Shown here piece by piece: positions 1 to 6,990 of a stretch of DNA of 40,652 nt. The stretch spans positions 1-40,652 of the forward strand of contig JAGAPA010000087.1 of the NCBI GenBank assembly GCA_017623455.1. The letters are read 5' to 3'. The position numbers and the translations under genes were made by a program. Source of the DNA: Clostridia bacterium (GTDB taxonomy: Bacteria; Bacillota; Clostridia; Christensenellales; Pumilibacteraceae). Each line of letters starts with the position of its first letter. The first letter of the stretch is position 1. Below the pieces are notes generated by a model. That model was not told where the DNA came from. It did not search any database and saw nothing but the letters and a program-made list of their open reading frames with translations.

Positions 1-373
1 ATCGCCCCTACAAAATAACTAGCTATGCTCAATTACTAGTGTTTACTCAAAGCACAATATCAGGTCAAGCTTTAAGCTTGGAGATTGCCGCGCTTCGCTC
101 GCAATGACGTCGGGAGGTTTATATATTGGGTATACGCCTCACTCCGTCTGCGGATTTCCTACATAAATCGTACGGGCGATTCGTGAATCGCCCCTACAAA
201 ATAACTAGCTATGCTCAATTACTAGTGTTTACTCAAAGCACAATATCAGGTCAAGCTTTAAGCTTGGAGATTGCCGCGCTTCGCTCGCAATGACGTCGGG
301 AGGTTTATATATACGCCTGCGCACCGTCCGCGGATTTCCTACATAAATCGTACGGGCGATTCGTGAATCGCCC
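1..373. repeat. Two tandem copies of a ~186-bp intergenic repeat
   Basis: Copy 1 (1-186) and copy 2 (187-366) are near identical; a third copy starts at 367 and is cut off after about 11 bases. They differ by a short indel near 130-140 versus 315. Each copy carries three self-complementary parts: a CAAGCTT/AAGCTTG palindrome (66-80, 252-266), an ATTGC...GCAAT imperfect hairpin around 85-106, and a perfect hairpin with arms GGGCGATTC/GAATCGCCC and a 2-nt loop (174-193, 354-373). The block lies just 3' of the minus-strand kinase gene. No ORF or tRNA was seen. The stretch AATTACT to AAGCTTGG (31-81, 217-267) belongs to the dispersed module also found at 9.4, 22.5 and 27 kb. Confidence 0.9.
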
Positions 374-396
374 CTACATATTGTAATGATAAAGTT

Positions 397-1716
397 TTAG
401 TTATAGCGTATTAGTTTTCCCGCACTCGCAAGCGAAGGAAAAAGTCCTAAGCTTACGCCTGCGAACAGGCACGCACCCACAGAAGCTTCCTCGTTATTGC
501 GCGGTATTTTAAGCTCTGCACCAAATTTTTTTTCAGCGCACTCAACAAGTATGGGATTGCGTTTTATTCCATTGCCTGAACCCACAAGTAAAGTCTTTTT
601 ATCTAAATCCTGAGCATAGCCGTAAAGCTCGTCAATCATGCCGTGAATAAAACCAAGAGTAAGCGCGGACGGGGTAAAATTCTCCTCGTCGATATCCTCT
701 ATCCTGCCTTTAAGATCGGGATTCTTACGTGTTCCCGAAAAAGTGGTAACGACCTTTAGCGGTTCTTTAGCGGTAGAGGCAAGCTTTTCCATGATAGAAT
801 ACATCTCACCCTCCACCCCAAGCTCCCTTGCAAAAGCAGAGAAGAACTTTTCTAAAAGAGCGTACGCCCTTCCTCCGCACAAACTACAGCCCACGGCAAG
901 ATATTTACTGCCCAATAAAGGTCTTAGCTCGCAATGCTTAAGCTCCTTGTATTCGGTAGTTGCGGAAACCTGACTGCCCGTTCCTACGTTAAGTAAAATT
1001 CCATTGTCCACGTCGGACACAGAGCCTATAAAACTCGCCTGATTATCCCCTATTGCCACAGATACGGGAATACCGTTATATATGCCTGCGATGCGCGCAG
1101 AAGACGTTACGGGCGGAATAAATTTAGGATCTATCCCCACGGCTTTCAGCGCGTTTTCGTCGAAACGGTTGAGCTTAAGATTGAAAAGTCCCAAGCTTGC
1201 TCCGTTGCTTGCGTGCATTTTTGGAATAAGCCCAATAAGTGAACAAACTATATAATCCCCTATAGTGCAAAGCCCCACGGCTTCCTTTGGAACAAGCCCA
1301 CTTTTAACGTTATAATAATGCGTGGCAAGTCCATATCCCGAGGGAACGTCGTAGCCTGTAAGCTCTTTTATTTCCTCCACGCTCGTTTTACCACTACTTA
1401 GCGGAATAAGTGCGCGTTCGTCTTGCCAAGTATATAATGGACTTACCGCTCTTCCCTTTCTGTCGTAGTATAAAATGCCGTGCATCTGCCCTGTTACGCC
1501 AATGCTTTTTACGTCGTATTTTTCGGTAAGATCTCTTGCTATTGTCTGTACTTTCTCTGCTATCTTTTCCACCGACTGTATGCGCTCGCCCTTTTTTTCG
1601 GTTTGTATAAAGGAGTCGTTCTTTACCGTAACCGACTCAAGTGCTTCTCCGTCCTTAAGCGATATAACTACTGCGCTAACAGTTGTCGTTCCCACGTCTA
1701 TTCCCAAAATACACAT
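397..1716 (-). CDS. FGGY-family carbohydrate kinase, sedoheptulokinase-like
   Basis: Likely phosphorylates a sugar or ketose with ATP in the cytoplasm. The 439-aa length fits the FGGY family. Residues 6-12 carry the DVGTTT phosphate-binding motif, GQMHG is at 76-80, TWQDER at 96-101, the likely catalytic aspartate is D224 in GDNQAS, and the second actin-like ATPase domain has NVGTGSQ at 243-249. The GQMHG and TWQDER pair resembles sedoheptulokinases more than glycerol or xylulose kinases, but substrate cannot be proven from sequence. Start ATG follows a GGAG-type ribosome site about 11 nt upstream. It is monocistronic: its own promoter is at 1756-1785 and a repeat block lies immediately 3'. 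Family is sure; sedoheptulose as substrate is inference. Confidence 0.9.
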   Translation of the reverse strand: MCILGIDVGTTTVSAVVISLKDGEALESVTVKNDSFIQTEKKGERIQSVEKIAEKVQTIARDLTEKYDVKSIGVTGQMHGILYYDRKGRAVSPLYTWQDERALIPLSSGKTSVEEIKELTGYDVPSGYGLATHYYNVKSGLVPKEAVGLCTIGDYIVCSLIGLIPKMHASNGASLGLFNLKLNRFDENALKAVGIDPKFIPPVTSSARIAGIYNGIPVSVAIGDNQASFIGSVSDVDNGILLNVGTGSQVSATTEYKELKHCELRPLLGSKYLAVGCSLCGGRAYALLEKFFSAFARELGVEGEMYSIMEKLASTAKEPLKVVTTFSGTRKNPDLKGRIEDIDEENFTPSALTLGFIHGMIDELYGYAQDLDKKTLLVGSGNGIKRNPILVECAEKKFGAELKIPRNNEEASVGACLFAGVSLGLFPSLASAGKLIRYN

Positions 1717-1755
1717 CGTGTTATTTTCTCCATAAGTGCAAATTTCGTCGAATAA

Positions 1756-1785
1756 ATTGTATCACAAAACAAACTGCACTGTCAA
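1756..1785 (-). promoter_or_regulatory. Sigma-A-type promoter for the FGGY kinase
   Basis: Read on the minus strand, TTGACA (1780-1785), an 18-nt spacer and TACAAT (1756-1761). Transcription would start about 30-40 nt before the kinase ATG at 1716. Confidence 0.7.
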
Positions 1786-1822
1786 GATTAAATCAAAAAA
1801 TAACAATAACAAGTAAAAAAAT

Positions 1823-2160
1823 GCAACGCGAGTATAACCAAAATTGCTTTGCAACGGTGGTTGTACTCCGACATAGTAAAAGACCTCTACGAACTGTGGA
1901 GTCTTTTCTGTAGAGCCGCTACGGAGCAATTTATTGCGGAGCACGAGCAACGCGAGTATAACCACAGTTGCTTTGTTGGATGGTTATGCTTGGACATAAT
2001 AAAAAATCTATGTTTTATAGAGTTTTACATGGAGCTGCTACGGAGCAAACTTGTTTGCGGAGCACGAGCAACGCGAGTATAACCATAGTTGCTTTGCAAC
2101 GGTGGTTATACTCCGACATAGTAAAAGACCTCTACGAATTGTAGAGGTCTTTTACTATGG
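1823..2160. repeat. Three diverged tandem copies of a ~122-bp repeat beside tRNA-Thr
   Basis: Copies begin at 1823, 1947 and 2068 with GCAACGCGAGTATAACC (spacing 124 and 121). Each continues with TTGCTTTG, a CCGACATAGTAAAAGACC-like stretch forming a hairpin, and a TGGAGC(T/C)GCTACGGAGCAA segment. In the copy nearest the tRNA (2068-2160) the hairpin is perfect and acts as the tRNA terminator; in the other two it is degraded. No coding potential is evident. The copies look like duplications of the region just downstream of tRNA-Thr. Confidence 0.85.
2117..2159 (-). terminator. 19-bp perfect hairpin, terminator of tRNA-Thr
   Basis: Arms 2117-2135 and 2141-2159 are perfectly complementary around the 5-nt loop GAATT. 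The tRNA-proximal arm overlaps two bases of the encoded CCA end (2158-2160). There is a TTTT stretch in the distal arm but no long U-run after it. Its length is unusual for a simple terminator. Confidence 0.75.
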
Positions 2161-2233
2161 AGCTGATAACCAGATTCGAACTGGTGACCTCGTCCTTACC
2201 AAGGACGTGCTCTACCAACTGAGCCATATCAGC
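2158..2233 (-). tRNA. tRNA-Thr (anticodon GGT)
   Basis: The minus strand folds into a full cloverleaf of 76 nt: acceptor GCTGATA/TATCAGC, D-arm GCTC/GAGC, anticodon stem CGTCC/GGACG with loop TTGGTAA (anticodon GGT, reads ACC and ACU threonine codons), T-arm ACCAG/CTGGT with TTCGAAT loop, discriminator T and an encoded CCA. A consensus promoter lies at 2318-2346 and a terminator at 2117-2159. A truncated copy of its 5' half lies between promoter and gene. Confidence 0.97.
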
Positions 2234-2260
2234 ACACATTTATTCTGCTCGCTCATTACA

Positions 2261-2288
2261 GGACGTGGTCCAACTGAGCCATATCAGC
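2261..2288 (-). pseudogene. Remnant of the tRNA-Thr 5' half
   Basis: Minus-strand bases repeat the acceptor 5' strand and D-arm start of the intact tRNA (GCTGATATGGCTCAGTTGG), then jump to ACCACGTCC, so the second half of the D-arm is deleted and the anticodon loop and 3' half are missing. It cannot fold as a tRNA. It lies downstream of the tRNA promoter and should be transcribed as the 5' leader of the tRNA precursor. Confidence 0.85.
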
Positions 2289-2317
2289 ACATACATCTTA
2301 ATCACATATGCTCATAT

Positions 2318-2346
2318 ATTATAGTAAAAACTGCAAAGAATGTCAA
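2318..2346 (-). promoter_or_regulatory. Consensus sigma-A promoter of tRNA-Thr
   Basis: Minus strand: TTGACA (2341-2346), exactly 17 nt, TATAAT (2318-2323). Both boxes match the consensus perfectly. The predicted start near 2311 would give a leader of about 78 nt containing the tRNA-half remnant. Confidence 0.85.
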
Positions 2347-2434
2347 ACAAAATACCGCTATTTTTCAAAAATATTTTATACAAGTTATACTTTAATTGCT
2401 CTTTACACCTGATTTTTACACAAATTTCTTCTAG

Positions 2435-2941
2435 TCAGTAAAGATTTATTATCGTTTTTGAGTGCATTTGGGCGTACGTATATGCTTGCCTTGTACCGCT
2501 GTTTGCGGTTTTGCCGTTGGGATTATAATAAAACAAGCAGTAATCACTATCGTTGATCATGGCATAATTGCGCTGAACGTAAGAGGATTTTCCTGCAACG
2601 TGCTTACCGTCAAACTCGACTTCTTTATCAAAAGCCAACACCTTTCCATTTATTGACATATGCTCATAAATCCATATCATTTCCTGCTCCTCGGCAAAGC
2701 TGACGAATGCCTCGTGCTTACACGTGTAGACGCACATGCAGATATCAAACCGTTGCTTCACGTCAAGCACTATCTCATAACACAAGCTGTTAAACTCGCT
2801 CCTGCTTCCAAACAGAAAGTTTTTTACTCCCTTGTTTTGTATAAGATCGTAAACTGCAGAATAAATGCGCTCCTTTAATTCTTCGGTAACCTCAATATTT
2901 CTATGTCCTATAATTGCACAAGATTTATATCTCTCACACAT
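2435..2941 (-). CDS. SLOG-family (DUF1273/YpsA-like) protein
   Basis: The 168-aa protein has the Rossmann-like SLOG signature: a first strand ending in GHRN (12-15), then a glycine-containing turn FLFGSRSEFN (42-51) typical of nucleotide- or nucleotide-derivative-binding pockets, and a C-terminal strand with YYNPNG near 138. SLOG proteins are thought to bind or process nucleotide ligands, including in stress and conflict systems; the ligand here is unknown. ATG is preceded by AGGAG 6-7 nt upstream. A TATAAT box (2984-2989, minus strand) probably drives it. It is divergent from an XRE regulator gene, with a perfect palindrome between them, so the two may form a regulated pair. Confidence 0.8.
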   Translation of the reverse strand: MCERYKSCAIIGHRNIEVTEELKERIYSAVYDLIQNKGVKNFLFGSRSEFNSLCYEIVLDVKQRFDICMCVYTCKHEAFVSFAEEQEMIWIYEHMSINGKVLAFDKEVEFDGKHVAGKSSYVQRNYAMINDSDYCLFYYNPNGKTANSGTRQAYTYAQMHSKTIINLY

Positions 2942-3014
2942 AAAAAACTCCTAAATTCGTCATTTTGAATACTGTCAACACATATTATACCACAACTTTA
3001 TGTGTTTGTGTATT

Positions 3015-3030
3015 CATTTTACGTAAAATG
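3015..3030. promoter_or_regulatory. 16-bp perfect palindrome, candidate XRE operator
   Basis: CATTTTACGTAAAATG equals its own reverse complement. It sits between the divergent SLOG and XRE genes, about 25 bp upstream of the SLOG -10 box (2984-2989, TATAAT on the minus strand), where a -35 element or activator site would be. A symmetric site in the intergenic region of a small HTH regulator is the usual place for its own operator. Confidence 0.55.
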
Positions 3031-3077
3031 TTAATATTTTATGTATAGGACTGCATTTCTCTTTATGCTTAATAGTT

Positions 3078-3083
3078 TATAAT
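3078..3083 (+). promoter_or_regulatory. -10 box of the XRE regulator gene
   Basis: TATAAT lies 31 nt before the ATG at 3115. No good -35 hexamer is seen at 16-18 nt, consistent with a weak or regulated promoter. Confidence 0.45.
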
Positions 3084-3114
3084 GATTATATAAGACTATT
3101 GTTATGGAGTTTAT

Positions 3115-3414
3115 ATGGAAATTAAGGACGTTTTAAACAGGATAGGTTACGTTAGAATAAATGCAGGACTATCTGCAAGAGAATTAAGCTTAAGGCTGGG
3201 TATGAGTCCGCAATATATTTCACAAATTGAAGGAGGCAGAATTTCCATTTCCGTTGAAAAGCTATTACAGATTTTGGAGATTTGCGATTTTCCCATAGAG
3301 AGATTTTTCAGCTCCGATATAAACGATTATGAAGTAAACAACGAGCTGAAAGATTTGATAGAAAATCTGCCCGAAAACAAAAAGAAAAACATAATAGAAT
3401 TTATTAAGCAATAA
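3115..3414 (+). CDS. XRE-family HTH transcriptional regulator
   Basis: The 99-aa protein consists of a Cro/C1-type helix-turn-helix (about residues 10-62): the first helix is LSARELSLRLG, followed by the recognition helix MSPQYISQIEGGR. A short helical tail of about 35 residues rich in Glu, Asn and Lys follows. There is no ligand or peptidase domain, so it probably acts as a dimeric DNA-binding repressor or activator. ATG follows GGAG with 5-nt spacing. It is one of few plus-strand genes here and diverges from the SLOG gene; the palindrome at 3015-3030 is a natural target. A strong terminator follows directly, so it is monocistronic. Confidence 0.9.
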   Translation: MEIKDVLNRIGYVRINAGLSARELSLRLGMSPQYISQIEGGRISISVEKLLQILEICDFPIERFFSSDINDYEVNNELKDLIENLPENKKKNIIEFIKQ

Positions 3415-3419
3415 ACAAA

Positions 3420-3464
3420 AGCAGAAGTACAGGATTTTATTCTCTGACTTCTGCTCTTTTTTTG
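3420..3464 (+). terminator. Rho-independent terminator after the XRE gene
   Basis: Stem AGCAGAAGT (3420-3428) pairs with ACTTCTGCT (3447-3455) and is followed by a T-rich run. It lies between the convergent XRE and CNNM/CBS genes. Confidence 0.85.
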
Positions 3465-3505
3465 TTTGTTGTAAAACCAAGATATTAAGTTTATTTTAAC
3501 CGCAA

Positions 3506-4786
3506 TTATTCTTCGTCTTCGCTTTCTTTGGTTACGGTTATCTTGACCTCGTTTACACGGGTTTCGGATGCGTCGGTAATCTCAATTTCGAGGTTTTTGA
3601 AAGTGAATTTTTCGCCAACGGTGGGGATCTTATCCATTTGCTCGGTAACAAATCCGCCAACGGTGGTCGCATCGACACGTTCTTCCTCGTCGTTTTCGTT
3701 AAGCGTGATGTCCACGATATCCAAAAATTCTTCTAAGTTCTGCTCACCTGCAACCACGTACTCGGTATCGGATATCTTTTTGCAAAGCTCCTCTACTGCA
3801 TCGTGCTCGTCGTAAATTTCGCCGACAAGTTCCTCAAGAACGTCTTCGAGCGTTACGATACCCATTGTACCGCCAAACTCGTCCACAACTATTGCAAGAT
3901 GTACTTTGTTGTGCTGAATCTCGCGGAGCACGGAAGATATTTTCATGCTTGACGGTACGCAAAGCGTTTTTTGAATGATTTTGCTGATATCGCTCTCGCC
4001 GTCGTGCATGAATTTGTAAAAGTCTTTTTCGTGAATGATACCCACGATATTATCTATCGTATCCTTGTATACGGGCAAACGCGAATATCCGCTCTCTATG
4101 TACGTGTTATATATTTCCTCGTTATTATCCTCGATATCCACCGCAACAACGTTAACGCGGGGAATCATGATATCAATAACCTCGCTATCCTCAAACTCGA
4201 TTGCAGAGCGGATAAGTTCGGACTCGTGAGCTTCGATCTCGCCCTCGTTTTCGGCATTTTCTACAATGTTGATAAGCTCTTCTTCGGTGTACGACGCTTC
4301 TTTTTTAAATCTGAAAATCTTACCCATAAGCTTTTTCCAACCCGAGAAAACAAGGTTGAAGGGGAAAAGCACGTAATAACAAAATACAATGAACGGGTAA
4401 AAGCCCATAGCTGCCTTTTCGGGACGTTCTTTCGCAATGGTCTTGGGTGTAATCTCGCCAAAAATAAGCACAACAACAGTTACAACAACGGTAGAAACAG
4501 TGTTTGCCACGTCGTTGTTTGCTATAAGCGATGAAAACAAGATCGTACCGAGAGTTGCGCCGGTAATATTTACGATATTGTTTCCGATAAGTATTGTAGA
4601 AAGTATTCTTTCGTAGCGGTCTAAAAATTTGAGAACCTTTCCGGCTCTCTCTTCTCCGTCGTCAGCCATTGCCTGAAGTCTTGCCTTTTGCGCGGTAGAA
4701 AAAGCCGTTTCGGAGGCGGAAAACATTCCCGACAATATAACCATAACCAATAATGAGACCAGTACTACTATGTCGCCAACTTCCAT
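3506..4786 (-). CDS. CNNM/CBS/CorC family membrane protein (TlyC/hemolysin-like)
   Basis: The 426-aa protein has the standard three-part layout. A DUF21/CNNM membrane domain covers about residues 1-190, with four hydrophobic segments and the SASETAFS motif near residue 25. A CBS pair covers about 200-330, and a C-terminal CorC_HlyC domain about 340-420. Family members act in divalent-cation (Mg2+, Co2+) transport or homeostasis; the old name hemolysin is not supported as a function. The AGGAG is 14 nt from the ATG, longer than usual, but no better start is seen. Upstream is an 89-nt structured leader. The gene is convergent with the XRE gene and appears monocistronic. Confidence 0.9.
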   Translation of the reverse strand: MEVGDIVVLVSLLVMVILSGMFSASETAFSTAQKARLQAMADDGEERAGKVLKFLDRYERILSTILIGNNIVNITGATLGTILFSSLIANNDVANTVSTVVVTVVVLIFGEITPKTIAKERPEKAAMGFYPFIVFCYYVLFPFNLVFSGWKKLMGKIFRFKKEASYTEEELINIVENAENEGEIEAHESELIRSAIEFEDSEVIDIMIPRVNVVAVDIEDNNEEIYNTYIESGYSRLPVYKDTIDNIVGIIHEKDFYKFMHDGESDISKIIQKTLCVPSSMKISSVLREIQHNKVHLAIVVDEFGGTMGIVTLEDVLEELVGEIYDEHDAVEELCKKISDTEYVVAGEQNLEEFLDIVDITLNENDEEERVDATTVGGFVTEQMDKIPTVGEKFTFKNLEIEITDASETRVNEVKITVTKESEDEE

Positions 4787-4821
4787 GATTTAATAAAAAT
4801 CTCCTTTTATATATGTTTTTC

Positions 4822-4910
4822 GGACAAACACAAAATCGCCATACCAAACGGTAAGGCGTCCTGAGGTATTATGTTCCTTTCTTCGTAAAGGATTAGGTGA
4901 AGGTTCGTCC
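4822..4910 (-). ncRNA. Structured 5' leader of the CNNM/CBS gene, unassigned riboswitch-like element
   Basis: On the minus strand an 8-bp closing stem is formed by GGACGAAC (4903-4910) and GTTTGTCC (4822-4829). It encloses CCTTT/AAAGG (4876-4891, 6-nt loop) and GCCTTACC/GGTATGGC (4838-4857, GTTT loop), giving a possible three-way junction. The unpaired stretches ACCTAAT and ATAATACCTCAGG contain CCT/AGG pairing options. It starts where transcription is predicted to start and ends just before the ribosome site. Compared from memory with M-box, yybP-ykoY, purine, TPP, ZTP, fluoride and NiCo consensus sequences, no class fits well. Confidence 0.5.
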
Positions 4911-4922
4911 ATAATTTATTAT

Positions 4923-4950
4923 AGTATAACAAATATTTACGTTATTAGCA
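4923..4950 (-). promoter_or_regulatory. Possible promoter of the CNNM/CBS gene
   Basis: Minus strand TTGCTA (4945-4950), 16 nt, TATACT (4923-4928). A TATAAT at 4918-4923 is an alternative -10. Either gives a transcript beginning near the first base of the structured leader. Confidence 0.5.
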
Positions 4951-4979
4951 ATAAAAAAAGCACTCTTTTGTAAAAATAT

Positions 4980-5621
4980 TTAAATATTAAGCGATTTTAA
5001 GTGGATTTTTTGTTCTTTTGTCAGTCTGAAACTATCCAAACCCTTACGTATCGCCATTTTTTGTATGACGGGAGAAAAGCTTTGCATATACACAAGTGCG
5101 AGCTTAAAATCCAATGCAAACAGAACGGATATATACCAGGCTATTGCCATATCCACGTAATACTCGCCCGTTTTAATTTGCTTTATCTTATCCATAGCAT
5201 AACTTGACGTCGGGCAAAAATCCATCACAAACACGATATAAAACCGTTTGAAAAACTCGGTTACGTTACAAATTTCAAACAGCTCTATTTGCGCGCGCTC
5301 AACGTTTGTTTTAAGGCTCTTACACGAGGGAACAACACAATCCACAAAAGCCCAGCTATCAAAGTTTTTTACAACTGTAGGGATAAGATTTTTTATTTCC
5401 TCATAAGAAAGCTTCGCCATTGTCAGACCTTGAAGCATAACGGTTTCGTAAATCTCCGTGCTTTCGTTTTTAACGTCGTCGTAACAAAGAGTTTTTGATA
5501 TTTTACGCAAATCAGGCATACGTACGCCCAAAATCCGTTTTTTTGTGTTTGCTATCCTGCTATGAAAAACGGCATAGCCACTGTCTGCCATGCCGTTAAG
5601 CTTTTGTAAAATCTCACTCAT
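4980..5621 (-). CDS. DNA alkylation repair (AlkD-like HEAT-repeat) protein
   Basis: The 213-aa protein matches the AlkD family in length and in the N-terminal signature: a short helix followed by ILGVRMPDLRKISK (about residues 30-43), then helical HEAT-like repeats with FDSWAFVDC near 87. Family members are DNA glycosylases that remove bulky or cationic alkylpurines without base flipping. The conserved aspartate and tryptophan region is present, but catalytic activity is inferred. Its ATG overlaps the acpP stop codon by one base (TAATG), so it is translationally coupled to acpP; this pairing does not suggest a shared function. No clear terminator follows. Confidence 0.8.
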   Translation of the reverse strand: MSEILQKLNGMADSGYAVFHSRIANTKKRILGVRMPDLRKISKTLCYDDVKNESTEIYETVMLQGLTMAKLSYEEIKNLIPTVVKNFDSWAFVDCVVPSCKSLKTNVERAQIELFEICNVTEFFKRFYIVFVMDFCPTSSYAMDKIKQIKTGEYYVDMAIAWYISVLFALDFKLALVYMQSFSPVIQKMAIRKGLDSFRLTKEQKIHLKSLNI

Positions 5622-5839
5622 TACGCCTTAAGCTCGTTGATCTTGTCTACAAGCTCTTTTACGGTTTCGATCTGGATATCGTCGGGGAAAGTGATGTCGA
5701 ATTTCTCCTCAACTGCCATAATAAGTTCTACTCTGTCCAAAGAGTCGAAGCCAAGCTGAGCAAATACGGAGTCCTCGGTAAGAGTAATTCCGTCACGGTA
5801 ATCTTTTACAATTTCGTTAAGTTCGTCTAAAATGTTCAT
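5621..5839 (-). CDS. acpP: Acyl carrier protein
   Basis: A 72-aa carrier protein with the phosphopantetheine attachment motif DSLD (serine 33), followed by the recognition helix RVELIMAVEEKF. It carries acyl chains during fatty-acid and phospholipid synthesis. The start chosen is the ATG at 5837-5839, with GGAG six bases upstream. An in-frame ATG four codons earlier overlaps that ribosome site and is rejected. A perfect-consensus promoter lies at 5875-5903. The gene stands apart from other fatty-acid genes here, so it could serve another acyl pathway, but the sequence is typical of the main ACP. Confidence 0.93.
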   Translation of the reverse strand: MNILDELNEIVKDYRDGITLTEDSVFAQLGFDSLDRVELIMAVEEKFDITFPDDIQIETVKELVDKINELKA

Positions 5840-5874
5840 AATCTTCTCCATTTTATAAAATTTTTGATAGTTAT

Positions 5875-5903
5875 ATTATATCACAGCTTCAAAAAACTGT
5901 CAA
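5875..5903 (-). promoter_or_regulatory. Consensus sigma-A promoter of acpP-alkD
   Basis: Minus strand TTGACA (5898-5903), 17 nt, TATAAT (5875-5880). Perfect match in both boxes. Confidence 0.85.
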
Positions 5904-5944
5904 TACCTTTTTTTGTTTTTCGGGAACACGCAAATTAACAAGAA

Positions 5945-6862
5945 CTAAATTCTTCCCTCTTTTACCATAATTTCCTCAACCTCTTCGATTGTGGGAATAC
6001 TTTGAGCGGCGCCCGGTCTTGTAACCGTAACCGAGGAAGCCACTGAAGCGAACTTGCAAGCGGTAACGATATCCACACCTGCGTCGAGCTTTGTAGCAAT
6101 TGCGCCTACGTAAGTATCGCCTGCGCTCGTGGTATCTACAGCTTTAACCTTTCTTGCCTCAATGGGTACGATATTGTTTCCGTACGTTACGATTGCGCCT
6201 CTTGATCCCATTGTTATTACTACGTTTTTAATTCCGTACTTATAAAATTCTTTTACTGCAAGAGCAAGCTCTACCTCGCTTTCGGGTAGTATGTTGGTAA
6301 GGATCTCGGTTTCAGTTTCGTTGGGAGTGATGATATCCACGTTGCACAACAGATCCTGTCCCAAAGGCACAGCGGGAGCCGGGTTGAGAATAACCGTCAT
6401 ACCCTTCTTTTTTGCAACGTCCGCGGCATACGTTACGATATCCATAGGGATCTCCAACTGCATAATGAGAATATCTCCGCTCTTTGCTTTACAAAGCCCC
6501 TTGTCTACGTCTTCTTTGGTAACCTTGAAGTTTGCTCCCGGATCCAATATAATACGGTTGTCGCCGTCTACTACGATAATAATAGCAATACCGCTATTAC
6601 AACCCTCCGCAACCGTTACGTCCTCTACGTCCACGCCGTAAGAAGCGAGATTGTTCTTCATAACGGGGCCGTAAGCATCCGAGCCTACTTTGCCTATCAT
6701 TTTAACCTTTCCGCCCAGCTTTGCAATAGCTGACGCCTGATTTGCGCCCTTTCCACCGGGATTGGTATAATACTTGTTTGCCGTGAGCGTTTCTCCCTCT
6801 TTGGGCATATAGGGCGTAACCGCTACCATATCCATATTAATACTACCAAGCACGTATATCAT
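5945..6862 (-). CDS. rbsK: Ribokinase (PfkB family)
   Basis: Phosphorylates ribose to ribose-5-phosphate with ATP in the cytoplasm. The 305-aa length is typical. It has the N-terminal PfkB signature GGKGANQA at 36-43, ribokinase-type SINMD at 7-11, and the C-terminal motif DTTSAGDT with likely catalytic base D249. PNET near 180 is also conserved. ATG follows AGGAG with an 11-nt gap. No ribose transporter or RbsR lies nearby, so induction by ribose cannot be read from context. Its promoter region contains a CG-centred AAACGTTT sequence of the sort bound by LacI/CcpA-type regulators. Other PfkB sugars cannot be excluded. Confidence 0.9.
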   Translation of the reverse strand: MIYVLGSINMDMVAVTPYMPKEGETLTANKYYTNPGGKGANQASAIAKLGGKVKMIGKVGSDAYGPVMKNNLASYGVDVEDVTVAEGCNSGIAIIIVVDGDNRIILDPGANFKVTKEDVDKGLCKAKSGDILIMQLEIPMDIVTYAADVAKKKGMTVILNPAPAVPLGQDLLCNVDIITPNETETEILTNILPESEVELALAVKEFYKYGIKNVVITMGSRGAIVTYGNNIVPIEARKVKAVDTTSAGDTYVGAIATKLDAGVDIVTACKFASVASSVTVTRPGAAQSIPTIEEVEEIMVKEGRI

Positions 6863-6896
6863 AATATTGTTATCTCCTAATTTTTTCTCTTTTGAT

Positions 6897-6926
6897 ATTA
6901 TACAACATTATCACTTGACTTTGCAA
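6897..6926 (-). promoter_or_regulatory. Ribokinase promoter with possible LacI-type site
   Basis: Minus strand TTGCAA (6921-6926), 18 nt, TATAAT (6897-6902). The -35 hexamer overlaps a TTTGCAAACGTTTTT stretch (6920-6934) that contains the palindrome AAACGTTT with the central CG step usual in LacI/CcpA operators. Confidence 0.55.
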
Positions 6927-6945
6927 ACGTTTTTAGTAAAAAGAG

Positions 6946-6981
6946 CAAAAATATTGCGTTCCGCCTTATGCGAAACGCAAT
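6946..6981 (-). terminator. Terminator of the Na/Pi cotransporter gene
   Basis: Minus strand stem ATTGCGTTTCGC pairs with GCGGAACGCAAT (one G-U) around an ATAAG loop (6953-6981), followed by a T-run at 6946-6952. Confidence 0.85.
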
Positions 6982-6990
6982 ACGTAATAA

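Noticed and set aside
2261-2288. Second functional tRNA
   Set aside because: The anticodon loop and the whole 3' half are missing, and the D-arm is deleted.
1683-2395. Plus-strand ORFs through the repeats and tRNA region
   Set aside because: They run across a tRNA, its terminator and diverged repeats, with no ribosome site or recognisable protein.
3506-4786. Hemolysin function for the CNNM/CBS protein
   Set aside because: The name is historical; domain order (DUF21, CBS pair, CorC_HlyC) fits cation-transport homologues, not a toxin.
4861-4910. M-box (Mg2+) riboswitch upstream of the CNNM/CBS gene
   Set aside because: A CTTCGTAAAGG-like string resembles the M-box start, but on the wrong strand for this gene, and the leader is too short for an M-box.
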